Made by a program: the position numbers and the translations under genes. This document shows positions 1 to 5,907 of a stretch of 15,338 nt of DNA, in pieces (within the stretch, counting starts at the first letter, position 1; each line of letters opens with the position of its first letter). The DNA is from Bacillota bacterium (GTDB taxonomy: Bacteria; Bacillota; Clostridia; Oscillospirales; Ruminococcaceae). The stretch lies in the NCBI GenBank assembly GCA_023443315.1, contig JAEZVA010000022.1:1-15338 (forward strand), written 5' to 3'. Below the pieces are notes generated by a model. That model was not told the origin of the DNA. It was given only the letters and a program-made list of their open reading frames with translations, and searched no databases.

Positions 1-44
1 GTACAGCCGGTGCCGCCGCAGACAAGTATGTGGGAACGATACAT
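1..44 (-). CDS. hndC: HndC/NuoF-type NADH-binding hydrogenase subunit, first 14 codons only
   Basis: Only the N-terminus lies in the window; it reads leftward off the edge. The visible residues, MYRSHILVCGGTGC, match the start of the thioredoxin-like [2Fe-2S] domain at the N-terminus of HndC/HydB-type subunits, where C-x4-C (Cys9 and Cys14) supplies two cluster ligands. Family knowledge: this subunit carries FMN and the NAD(P)H site and passes electrons between NAD(H), ferredoxin and the [FeFe]-hydrogenase subunit. A purine-rich AGGAGGAA ribosome-binding site lies just upstream at about 52-60. It follows hndB by 23 bp in the same operon. The rest of the protein and the expected hydrogenase subunit lie outside the window. 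Confidence 0.85.
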   Translation of the reverse strand, partial: MYRSHILVCGGTGC

Positions 45-67
45 TGTGTGTTCTTCCTCCTATTTCC

Positions 68-439
68 TTACTTTCCCATGGTGCCGATGGTATACTCGGT
101 AACCACGTTGCCGTTTACGATGTGGTCGTTAACCACGCGAGCCACCATTTCGGGGCTCATCTTTACATAGGTTACCTTCTCCTGCCCGGGTACAAAAACC
201 TCAACAACAGGCTCGTACTGGCAGATGCCGATGCAGCCGGTCTGACCGACCACAATATGGCTCAGGTTGCGTTTACCAATCTCCTCGGTAAAGGCGGTAA
301 GTACGGGGCGTGCGCCAGCGGCGATGCCGCAGGTTGCCATACCCACCACAACGCGTATGGCGTCGTGCTCGTCGGTACGGATGCCAACTTTATGCTTCAT
401 GGAATCGCGAAGAGCCGCAAGTTCCGCAAGACTTTTCAT
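68..439 (-). CDS. hndB: HndB-like thioredoxin-fold [2Fe-2S] ferredoxin subunit
   Basis: A 123-residue protein of the (2Fe-2S) ferredoxin-like HndB family, the small electron-transfer subunit of NAD(P)-linked [FeFe]-hydrogenases. A short N-terminal helix is followed by a thioredoxin-like fold with the motif ATCGIAAGAR (Cys37) and then TGCIGIC (Cys69 and Cys73). Only three cysteines are present. The residue that would give a fourth ligand in the C-x4-C of the HndA/HndC domains is not cysteine here. As far as I recall many HndB proteins share this, but I cannot check. The gene sits third in the operon hndA-HATPase-hndB-hndC, with an AGAAAGGATAAGG ribosome-binding site and a 93-bp gap after the HATPase gene. 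It is cytoplasmic. Confidence 0.85.
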   Translation of the reverse strand: MKSLAELAALRDSMKHKVGIRTDEHDAIRVVVGMATCGIAAGARPVLTAFTEEIGKRNLSHIVVGQTGCIGICQYEPVVEVFVPGQEKVTYVKMSPEMVARVVNDHIVNGNVVTEYTIGTMGK

Positions 440-463
440 AACAGTTCCTTATCCTTTCTCTGG

Positions 464-489
464 GGTTTATACGCGGTACGCGTAAAACC
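464..489 (-). other. Intercistronic hairpin between HATPase gene and hndB
   Basis: An imperfect inverted repeat, GGTTT(a)TACGCG-gta-CGCGTA(a)AAACC, lies in the 93-bp gap between two genes of the hydrogenase operon. No T-tract follows in the direction of transcription, so it does not look like a terminator. It may be an mRNA processing or stability element, or chance. Confidence 0.45.
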
Positions 490-532
490 GAGCTATAAGA
501 TGTGCAAAGAGATTTATGCAAAGGGGTTTATA

Positions 533-1093
533 CTACTCTATGTCTTTAACAACGTCATTCTCGGCAAAATACTCTCTAATAAACGTCATCACCTCGGGGG
601 AGTTTATGGGAACATCCCCGAGCACCTCGCGAAACTGTCTGGTATCAAGTACAAACGAGTTTTCGCTAAGCTGTGCGCCGCGCACCGTGTGGGTGTACAC
701 AAAATCGATGTGCGTGTTGCACGAGATGAGGGTCATCATCGTTTCACACATGCTGCCCAGCGGCATACGGTCGATGTGGCTAAGCCCAAACACCGCTTTA
801 ACCGCCGTACCGATACCGGGGCGAGACTGAATGGTAACGCTTCCGCCCGTCAGCTCCGCCGCCATCTTAAACAGCGGCAGCCCCAGCCCAACCTTGCGGG
901 TGGTGCGGGTGGTATAAAACGGGTCGAGCGCCCTTTGCGCCGTCTCCTCGCTCATGCCGCAGCCGTTGTCGGTTATGGTGATAACGAGGGTGTCGCTTTT
1001 TTCGCACTCGGTTACCCCAATCTCAATCAGCGACGCCTGTGCCTTTACAGAGTTTTGGACGATGTCCAGCACATTGAGTGAAAGCTCCTGCAT
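533..1093 (-). CDS. Orphan HATPase_c-domain ATP-binding protein of the hydrogenase operon
   Basis: A 186-residue GHKL-type ATPase. All boxes are visible: N box DIVQNS (Asp10, Asn14), G1 box DNGCGM (42-47), F box DPFYTTR (57-63) and G2 box GLGL (69-72). There is no sensor, no transmembrane segment and no phospho-accepting histidine domain, so it is not a complete histidine kinase. Residues about 105-186 form a second region that I do not recognise; it contains three cysteines. The start codon lies 6 bp after the hndA stop without a good ribosome-binding site, suggesting translational coupling. Similar stand-alone ATPase genes occur between hndA and hndB in clostridial hydrogenase operons, but I know of no established function. 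A regulatory or maturation role for the complex is inference. Confidence 0.8.
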   Translation of the reverse strand: MQELSLNVLDIVQNSVKAQASLIEIGVTECEKSDTLVITITDNGCGMSEETAQRALDPFYTTRTTRKVGLGLPLFKMAAELTGGSVTIQSRPGIGTAVKAVFGLSHIDRMPLGSMCETMMTLISCNTHIDFVYTHTVRGAQLSENSFVLDTRQFREVLGDVPINSPEVMTFIREYFAENDVVKDIE

Positions 1094-1099
1094 AACCGC

Positions 1100-1600
1100 T
1101 TATTGGTCGCGGTACTTTGCGAGTATCTTGTCAACATCGTCTACTACGAGACGACCGTAAACGTCCTCGTTCACTGTGAGAACGGGTGCGAGACCGCACG
1201 CGCCGATGCAACGGCACGCATCCAGAGAAAACCTTCCGTCGGGTGTGCATTCGCCGCCCTTAATGCCAAGACGCTCAGACAAACGGTCGAAGATATCGCC
1301 CGCCCCCTTAACGTAGCACGCTGTGCCAAGGCATACCGAAATCTTATACTCGCCCTTGGGGTAAAGTGAAAACTGAGAGTAGAAGGTTACTACGCCATAA
1401 ACTTCAGCCAGCGGAACGTTAAGCCCCTCGCTGATCATCTGCTGTACCTCTAAAGGAAGGTACCCGTAAATCTCCTGCGCCCCCTGCAGGACAGGCATGA
1501 GCGCACCGGGCTGCGCCTTGTGCTCGGCAATTAGCTGTAACAGCTCCGCCTCCTGCTCTTTTGTGCCGCAAAACGGCACACCGGTTGTGGACTTTGCCAT
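1100..1600 (-). CDS. hndA: HndA/NuoE-like [2Fe-2S] subunit of NAD(P)-linked [FeFe]-hydrogenase
   Basis: A 166-residue protein of the 24-kDa NuoE/HndA family and the usual length. An N-terminal helical part (LMPVLQGAQEIYGYLP, GVVTFYSQF) precedes a thioredoxin-like domain with the four [2Fe-2S] ligands Cys90-x4-Cys95 (CLGTAC) and Cys131-x3-Cys135 (CIGAC). Family knowledge: the subunit passes electrons between the flavin subunit and the rest of the complex, which couples NAD(P)H and often ferredoxin to H2 production or uptake in the cytoplasm. It is the first gene of its operon. The ATG at 1600 has a strong AAGGAGGAT ribosome-binding site at about 1612-1621. Rex-type operators and a promoter-like element lie upstream, so control by the NADH/NAD+ ratio is expected. 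Confidence 0.93.
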   Translation of the reverse strand: MAKSTTGVPFCGTKEQEAELLQLIAEHKAQPGALMPVLQGAQEIYGYLPLEVQQMISEGLNVPLAEVYGVVTFYSQFSLYPKGEYKISVCLGTACYVKGAGDIFDRLSERLGIKGGECTPDGRFSLDACRCIGACGLAPVLTVNEDVYGRLVVDDVDKILAKYRDQ

Positions 1601-1671
1601 GTTTTTAATTCATCCTCCTTAAGCCAAAGAATGGGGAAAAATAAACCTAAACCATTTCTACCGTCCAGCAT

Positions 1672-1739
1672 GCGGGAAACCCCGCCCTCTGGATTCGCCA
1701 GTTGGGCAACCCGCCCAGCGGATTTGCAAAACGGTTTGC
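1672..1739 (-). other. Leader region with three consecutive small hairpins before hndA
   Basis: Three separate inverted repeats follow each other in the transcribed leader of hndA: GCAAA/TTTGC (1726-1739), TGGGC/GCCCA (1703-1717) and GCGGG/CCCGC (1672-1685), each with a 4-5 nt loop. A near-direct repeat of TTTGCAAAACG recurs at about 1744-1753. None is followed by a U-tract. I recognise no known riboswitch. Confidence 0.45.
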
Positions 1740-1785
1740 CCGCTTTGCAAACGAGAGAACAACCGGGCACAGAGGTTGCGCGAGA

Positions 1786-1803
1786 TTGTTAAGCATTTCA
1801 CAA
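1786..1803 (-). promoter_or_regulatory. Rex-type operator 1 (hydrogenase operon)
   Basis: TTGTTAAGCATTTCACAA fits the Rex consensus of clostridia (TTGTTAA-N4-TTAACAA, also TTGTGAA half-sites). One half is TTGTTAA and the other, read in reverse, TTGTGAA. Rex represses fermentation and hydrogenase genes when NADH is low, which suits the gene downstream. Confidence 0.75.
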
Positions 1804-1816
1804 TTACAGCCGTAAT

Positions 1817-1834
1817 TTGTTAATTATTTAACAC
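1817..1834 (-). promoter_or_regulatory. Rex-type operator 2 (hydrogenase operon)
   Basis: TTGTTAATTATTTAACAC matches TTGTTAA-N4-TTAACAA at 13 of the 14 consensus positions. It starts 31 bp, about three helical turns, from operator 1, so two Rex dimers could bind the same DNA face. Confidence 0.78.
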
Positions 1835-1855
1835 GCGCCCGGTTCACCAACTGAA

Positions 1856-1864
1856 ATTATAACA
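1856..1864 (-). promoter_or_regulatory. Extended -10 promoter for the hydrogenase operon
   Basis: On the minus strand TGTTATAAT (TG-N-TATAAT) is a good extended -10 element, with no convincing -35. Transcription would start near 1849, placing both Rex sites just downstream, as expected for a roadblock. A weaker alternative has TTGGTG at 1845-1850 as -35 and an AT-rich -10 inside operator 2. Confidence 0.5.
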
Positions 1865-2089
1865 GAACGGCACGCAAAAATCCATACCAAAACGCGTAAT
1901 ATTAATGAAATTCCGCCGTTATCGTCCAAGAAAAAGCTGTTAATACAGCTATTGTCCCGACGTTTTGGAAAAATATAACTAACACTGTTTCGGTGGAGTT
2001 TAAAACACCGCTCTTTACACGTCTCGGAACGGGATGAATTCTGTTTTTCGTTGTGCACCCACCGCCTATCAAACGTTACAAAAACACAC
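1865..2089. other. Intergenic stretch without a convincing gene
   Basis: Reading frames here have no ribosome-binding site or family likeness. The one clear structure is a 16-bp palindrome at 1935-1950 (AGCTGT-TAAT-ACAGCT), about 75 bp upstream of the hydrogenase promoter; it could be a regulator site. A weaker CGGTG/CACCG repeat lies near 1990-2012. Confidence 0.4.
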
Positions 2090-2137
2090 AAAAAACCTTC
2101 CGTTGTCTCGGCGCGGTATGCCTAGACGCAGAAAGGT
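2090..2137 (-). terminator. Intrinsic terminator of the antiporter operon
   Basis: On the minus strand ACCTTTC pairs with GGAAGGT, then GTCT with AGAC and GGC with GCC around a short loop, followed directly by TTTTTTGTGTGTTTTTG. It lies 35 bp after the stop of the YfjL-like gene and closes the operon that begins at the 4838 riboswitch. Confidence 0.8.
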
Positions 2138-2171
2138 CTTTGTTGTGTTCTGTCCCCTACGGGGGCAGCAG

Positions 2172-2936
2172 TTATGACTTGTCGTTTTGTTCTGCCTCGG
2201 CGATGAACGCCTGAATATCCGCAGCAAGGGCGACCGGGTCGTCGGTTATGCCGCTCGAGGGGAAATCGATCAAATGCAGGGTTTCTGCGCTGCCCGGTTT
2301 CACGTCTTCGGGCAAGGGTTCTTCAAGCCGTAGCGTGTACCAGTCAATTGGAATATCGTTCTTTTGCATCAGCTGGTGCAGCTCTGTCAGCAGGGCTGCC
2401 ATGCTATGCTCGTCGCACACCTCGCTGAGCATACTTACATTCAGAGAAAGCTCCAATGGCATGGTTTTTAGACTAAGCGGCGCGTCCGGCGTAAGCAGGC
2501 GGGTGTCTCCCACTAGGTCGCCAATAATCAGTGTTGTTTTGTCGGGGTATCGTGCCTCGATGATTTCGGTGACCAGACCGTCAAACTCTTCGCTCAGCCT
2601 GCGGTAGGTGGTAAAATGGTTGGCAACCTCGTACTCATAATCATCGCTGACTTTACCGCGGCTAAACGAGACGGTAAAGCTCGTGTCAATACTGTCCGTC
2701 GCCTGTACGCGGGCATAATATGCGCTGTTTGGGAAGGTGTACTGCACCTGCGATACCTCTAAGGGTTGGTCAGGGTAGGTTTTTTCTATATACTCGTGTA
2801 TCCTTATGGATGCAACGTATGCGGATACCGGGTTGCCCGTAAAGGCGTTCACCACCATGAATACAAAGCCAAAGCAGAGCAGTAAGGCAACAGCGGTAAT
2901 TACGCGGGAGAGCGTTTTCTTGCTTTTTTCTGTCAT
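2172..2936 (-). CDS. YfjL-like single-pass membrane-anchored protein, function unknown
   Basis: A 254-residue protein with a Lys/Arg-rich cytoplasmic tip, one membrane segment at about 12-33 and an extracytoplasmic domain. The sequence GNPVSAYVASIRIHEYIEKTYPDQPLEV, split across residues 34-61, followed by a DDYEYEV stretch resembles the N-terminal domain of YfjL-like proteins of Firmicutes, for which I know no established function. It is the last gene of the fluoride-riboswitch operon, 60 bp after the five-helix membrane gene, with an AAAGGAAAG ribosome-binding site. A terminator follows. Because readthrough from the riboswitch should reach it, its expression is predicted to rise with fluoride. 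No lipobox is present and no catalytic motif can be seen. Confidence 0.75.
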   Translation of the reverse strand: MTEKSKKTLSRVITAVALLLCFGFVFMVVNAFTGNPVSAYVASIRIHEYIEKTYPDQPLEVSQVQYTFPNSAYYARVQATDSIDTSFTVSFSRGKVSDDYEYEVANHFTTYRRLSEEFDGLVTEIIEARYPDKTTLIIGDLVGDTRLLTPDAPLSLKTMPLELSLNVSMLSEVCDEHSMAALLTELHQLMQKNDIPIDWYTLRLEEPLPEDVKPGSAETLHLIDFPSSGITDDPVALAADIQAFIAEAEQNDKS

Positions 2937-2996
2937 TGTGTTACTTTCCTTTCATTTGCCATAGAAGCCCTTGCTGCGCTGCCGCAGCTAACGCGG

Positions 2997-3458
2997 TCAG
3001 CGGATGCTCGCCCAGGTTCGCAGGCTGATGATGATATGCGCAACGCCAAACACCCCTGCCGCAATACTGAGGGGCAGCGAGCGCATCCACACCGCGGCAA
3101 GCAAAAACACGGCGGAGGGAAACACCGCCATCGGCACGGGGATGCCCCAAAGGGGACTAAACAGCAGCGAGAAATCGCCGCCCCTCACCGCATAGCGAAT
3201 CCACATCCCGTAATACATGGCGGCGCACAGGCACAGCAGCACGAACCACCCATCCGCGCGGGTGGAGGTAACCGCCTTACCCGAAAACAGGATTAGAATG
3301 ACAAACACCGCCGCTCGCCCTAGGTTTTCGGCAATCGTCAGCGCGATATGCCCGTCGCTAAGCCCTGTCGGCATACCCACGGGCGGGATAAACACCACGA
3401 GCAGATTCGGCAGCAAAATCCCCGCACTGATGAGCAGCCCGAGCAACGAAAACTTCAT
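2997..3458 (-). CDS. Small polytopic membrane protein, function unknown
   Basis: A 153-residue, very hydrophobic protein with about five membrane helices (roughly 5-25, 46-60, 70-90, 104-124 and 128-146). I recognise no family. A conserved-looking feature is the Pro/Gly-rich loop FIPPVGMPTGLSDGH at about 23-37, and YYGMWIRYAVRGGDF at about 82-96 could be another loop. The start has a GGGGAGAGG ribosome-binding site. It begins 33 bp after the antiporter stop, so it belongs to the same transcription unit and should also be under the fluoride riboswitch. A role in membrane stress or transport is only suggested by this position. Confidence 0.75.
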   Translation of the reverse strand: MKFSLLGLLISAGILLPNLLVVFIPPVGMPTGLSDGHIALTIAENLGRAAVFVILILFSGKAVTSTRADGWFVLLCLCAAMYYGMWIRYAVRGGDFSLLFSPLWGIPVPMAVFPSAVFLLAAVWMRSLPLSIAAGVFGVAHIIISLRTWASIR

Positions 3459-3491
3459 GATGATACCTCTCCCCTATGCCATAAAAGTAAT

Positions 3492-4676
3492 CTATACCTG
3501 TTCGCGTGTAAGCAGTCGCTTGTAGGTGCGGTCTATGGCAAGCGCGCCCAGTGGCGCGGTTATTACAATGGCAAGCACCGCCACGGTCAGCACAGTCTGC
3601 CCGCACGCAAGCCCCATGGTCAGGGGAATGGCGCCGATTGCAGCCTGAACCGTCGCCTTGGGCAGGTATGCGAGCATGCAGAACACGCGTTCCTTCCACA
3701 CAAGGCGTGTTTTTACCACACAAACCAGTACCCCCAGCATGCGCAGCACCAGTGCGCCCACAATTACTAGCGCAGCAGCACCCCCTGCCGCCGCCGCGTA
3801 GCGGATGTCCACCGTGGCACCCACCAGCACAAACAGGATGATCTCGGCGCCGACCCACAGCTTGGAAAACTTGGCGGACAGTCGCTTTGCCACCGCGGGC
3901 GTTTGTTGCAGTACGGCAGCGCCCGCCGCCATTACCGCAAGCAGCCCCGAAAACGCCACCACCTCGGCGACGGCATGCTCAAGGGCTATGAGCAAAAACG
4001 AGACGCTGAGCAGGATAACCACCTTGACCGAGTCGCGCATATGCAATTCGGCAAACAGCCTTGACAGCACAAACCCGCAGATTATACCGCCCGCAAGCCC
4101 GAGCACGATAGAGATGGGGATGCTTGCTAACTGCCCAAGAGACACCGCCTGCCCCTGCTCGAGCTGAACAAACGACGCAAACAGCACGATAACAAAGATG
4201 TCGTCCACCGATGCACCCGCAAGGATGAGCTGGGGGATGCTGCGCGCCGTGCCGTAGCCCTCCTCCATTAATCGGAGCATGCGCGGCACAATGACGGCGG
4301 GCGAAACCGCCGCAACCACCGCGCCCATGACCGCCGCCTCCGTGTACGAAACCCCGAGCAACGGCGGCGCAAGCAGCACGATGCCCGCAATCTCAAAGCA
4401 GGCGGGCACAAAGCACATCAGCAGTGCCGGACGCCCCACCTTTTTCAGGTCGTCCAGGTCAAGCGACAGCCCTGCGCGGGTCAGGATGATAATCAGTGCA
4501 AGCTGCCGCAGGTCGGGCGAAATCATCAGGATGGAATCGTCCAGAAGGTTTAGCGCATATGGTCCGAGTATGACGCCCGTTACAATCATACCCACCAACG
4601 ACGGAAGCCGCAGCTTGTCAAACAGCGAGCCCAGAACCATCCCGCACAGCAGTATCAGCGCAAGACTTGTTAACAC
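3492..4676 (-). CDS. Na+/H+ exchanger-family cation:proton antiporter under a fluoride riboswitch
   Basis: A 394-residue inner-membrane antiporter of the Na+/H+ exchanger fold, with about 12 helices along its whole length. Visible hallmarks are LRLPSLVGMIVTGVILGP near residues 22-39, the ion-site motif AGASVDDIFVIV with Asp158-Asp159, and LPKATVQAAIG in a late helix, where the lysine is typical of electroneutral exchangers. It lacks the C-terminal TrkA-N domain of KefB-type proteins. The start is GTG at 4676, set by an AAAGGGG ribosome-binding site about 9 nt upstream. Family knowledge: fluoride riboswitches are known to control Na+/H+ antiporter-type genes besides crcB and CLC-F channels. 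It heads an operon with two further membrane-protein genes. The transported ion cannot be told from sequence. Confidence 0.9.
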   Translation of the reverse strand: MLTSLALILLCGMVLGSLFDKLRLPSLVGMIVTGVILGPYALNLLDDSILMISPDLRQLALIIILTRAGLSLDLDDLKKVGRPALLMCFVPACFEIAGIVLLAPPLLGVSYTEAAVMGAVVAAVSPAVIVPRMLRLMEEGYGTARSIPQLILAGASVDDIFVIVLFASFVQLEQGQAVSLGQLASIPISIVLGLAGGIICGFVLSRLFAELHMRDSVKVVILLSVSFLLIALEHAVAEVVAFSGLLAVMAAGAAVLQQTPAVAKRLSAKFSKLWVGAEIILFVLVGATVDIRYAAAAGGAAALVIVGALVLRMLGVLVCVVKTRLVWKERVFCMLAYLPKATVQAAIGAIPLTMGLACGQTVLTVAVLAIVITAPLGALAIDRTYKRLLTREQV

Positions 4677-4703
4677 GGTGCAAAACCCCTTTATTCGCAG
4701 AGT

Positions 4704-4756
4704 ACAACAAAAAGCTGATGAATCCTGCGATTAAAATCACAGAAGTCATCAGCTTT
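4704..4756 (-). terminator. Riboswitch-controlled intrinsic terminator (antiporter)
   Basis: AAAGCTGATGA (4746-4756) pairs perfectly with TCATCAGCTTT (4711-4721), extended inward by about nine more pairs after one mismatch, then TTTTTGTTGT. The 5' arm contains the 3' strand of P2 and the start of the pseudoknot strand, so aptamer and terminator exclude each other. Confidence 0.88.
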
Positions 4757-4838
4757 AACAGGTGGTGTTATAAAAACGGCTAAAGCAGTTTAGGTGTTCG
4801 CGCTTGTCGCGTCACCAAGGGAGAACCTCATTCCCTAT
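4704..4838 (-). promoter_or_regulatory. Fluoride (crcB-type) riboswitch with terminator, upstream of the antiporter
   Basis: Read on the minus strand, P1 and its loop are GGGAATGAGGTTCTCCC (4819-4835). The conserved AAACTGC then opens P2 (GCTTTA/TAAAGC, 4781-4786 with 4752-4757), followed by GCTGATGACTTCTG. This matches the crystallised Thermotoga aptamer plan: loop GAGG, AAACTGC, GCTGATG and a 3' pseudoknot strand. Loop GAGGTT can pair with GACTTC, allowing wobble pairs. An extra hairpin (4793-4816) sits between P1 and P2. The terminator overlaps the 3' half, so fluoride binding should allow transcription. Confidence 0.9.
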
Positions 4839-4843
4839 GGGTG

Positions 4844-4872
4844 ATACTATCACGCAAACTGCCCGTTGTCAA
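4844..4872 (-). promoter_or_regulatory. Promoter of the antiporter operon
   Basis: On the minus strand, TTGACA (4867-4872), a 17-bp spacer and an extended -10 TGATAGTAT (hexamer at 4844-4849). Transcription would start at about 4837, right at the aptamer's 5' end. Confidence 0.8.
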
Positions 4873-4888
4873 CCACAAAAAGGATGAA

Positions 4889-5887
4889 TTACTTCATTGC
4901 CTCTTCAATGGCAACCGCAACCGCAACGGATGCGCCTACCATTGGGTTGTTGCCCATGCCGAGGAAGCCCATCATCTCTACGTGCGCGGGTACCGACGAA
5001 GAGCCGGCAAACTGCGCGTCAGAGTGCATGCGTCCCATCGTGTCGGTCATGCCGTACGAAGCGGGACCTGCCGCCATGTTGTCGGGGTGCAGGGTTCTGC
5101 CCGTGCCGCCGCCCGAGGCTACCGAGAAGTACTTCTTGTTCTGCTCCATGCACTCCTTCTTGTAGGTGCCCGCAACGGGATGCTGGAAACGGGTGGGGTT
5201 GGTGGAGTTACCGGTAATCGAAACGTCCACGCCCTCGTGGTGCATAATCGCTACGCCCTCGCGCACATCGTCAGCGCCAAAGCAACGCACGTTTGCACGC
5301 TCGCCCTTGGAGTAAGCGATGGTCTTAACCACGGTTACGTCGCCCGAGCCGTAGTCAAATGCGGTCTGGCAGTAGGTAAAGCCGTTGATGCGCGAGATGA
5401 TCTGCGCCGCGTCCTTGCCAAGACCGTTGAGGATAACGCGCAGGGGTTCCTTGCGCACCTTGTTGGCGCTCTTTACAATACCGATTGCGCCCTCGGCAGC
5501 GGCAAACGACTCATGTCCCGCCAAAAATGCGAAGCACTTGGTCTCGTCGCGCAGCAGCATGGCGGCAAGGTTTCCGTGACCAAGACCTACCTTGCGATCC
5601 TCTGCTACCGAGCCGGGGATGCAGAATGCCTGCAGACCGATGCCGATTGCCTCGGCGGCCTCCGCAGCGGTTTTGCAACCCTTTTTGATGGCGATGGCAG
5701 CGCCTGCAACGTATGCCCAGCAAGCGTTCTCAAACGCGATGGGCTGAATCTCCTTGGTAATCGTGTAGGGGTCGATGCCGATATCCTTACAGATCTTCTC
5801 TGCTTCTTCCAGTCCTGCAATGCCGTATGTACTAAGCACGGCGTTTACTTTATCAATACGTCTCTCGTAACTTTCAAACAAAGCCAT
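4889..5887 (-). CDS. GGGtGRT protein
   Basis: A 332-residue protein of the family named after its own signature, here GGGTGRT at 259-265 (SVASGGGTGRTLHPDN). Other conserved-looking stretches are VGLGHGNLAAMLLRDETKC (100-118), FLAGHESFAAAEGAIG (121-136) and the Gly/Met-rich end MMGFLGMGNNPMVGAS (305-320). The biochemical function is not established to my knowledge. The family is usually found next to an IscU/NifU-like scaffold gene, as here, where the start lies 20 bp after the scaffold stop behind an AAAAGGAGG ribosome-binding site. It is soluble and cytoplasmic; several cysteines and histidines could bind metal, but this is not shown. The operon begins with a fluoride-type riboswitch. Confidence 0.9.
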   Translation of the reverse strand: MALFESYERRIDKVNAVLSTYGIAGLEEAEKICKDIGIDPYTITKEIQPIAFENACWAYVAGAAIAIKKGCKTAAEAAEAIGIGLQAFCIPGSVAEDRKVGLGHGNLAAMLLRDETKCFAFLAGHESFAAAEGAIGIVKSANKVRKEPLRVILNGLGKDAAQIISRINGFTYCQTAFDYGSGDVTVVKTIAYSKGERANVRCFGADDVREGVAIMHHEGVDVSITGNSTNPTRFQHPVAGTYKKECMEQNKKYFSVASGGGTGRTLHPDNMAAGPASYGMTDTMGRMHSDAQFAGSSSVPAHVEMMGFLGMGNNPMVGASVAVAVAIEEAMK

Positions 5888-5907
5888 TGTTCTTACCTCC
5901 TTTTAAA

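Noticed and set aside
44..1081. Long plus-strand reading frame across the hydrogenase genes
   Set aside because: It is antisense to hndB, the HATPase gene and hndA, which have clear motifs and ribosome-binding sites; its own translation shows no family features.
1531..2091. Two small minus-strand frames in the hydrogenase upstream region
   Set aside because: One overlaps the hndA start and its leader hairpins, the other overlaps the second Rex site and promoter; neither has protein-like composition or a ribosome-binding site.
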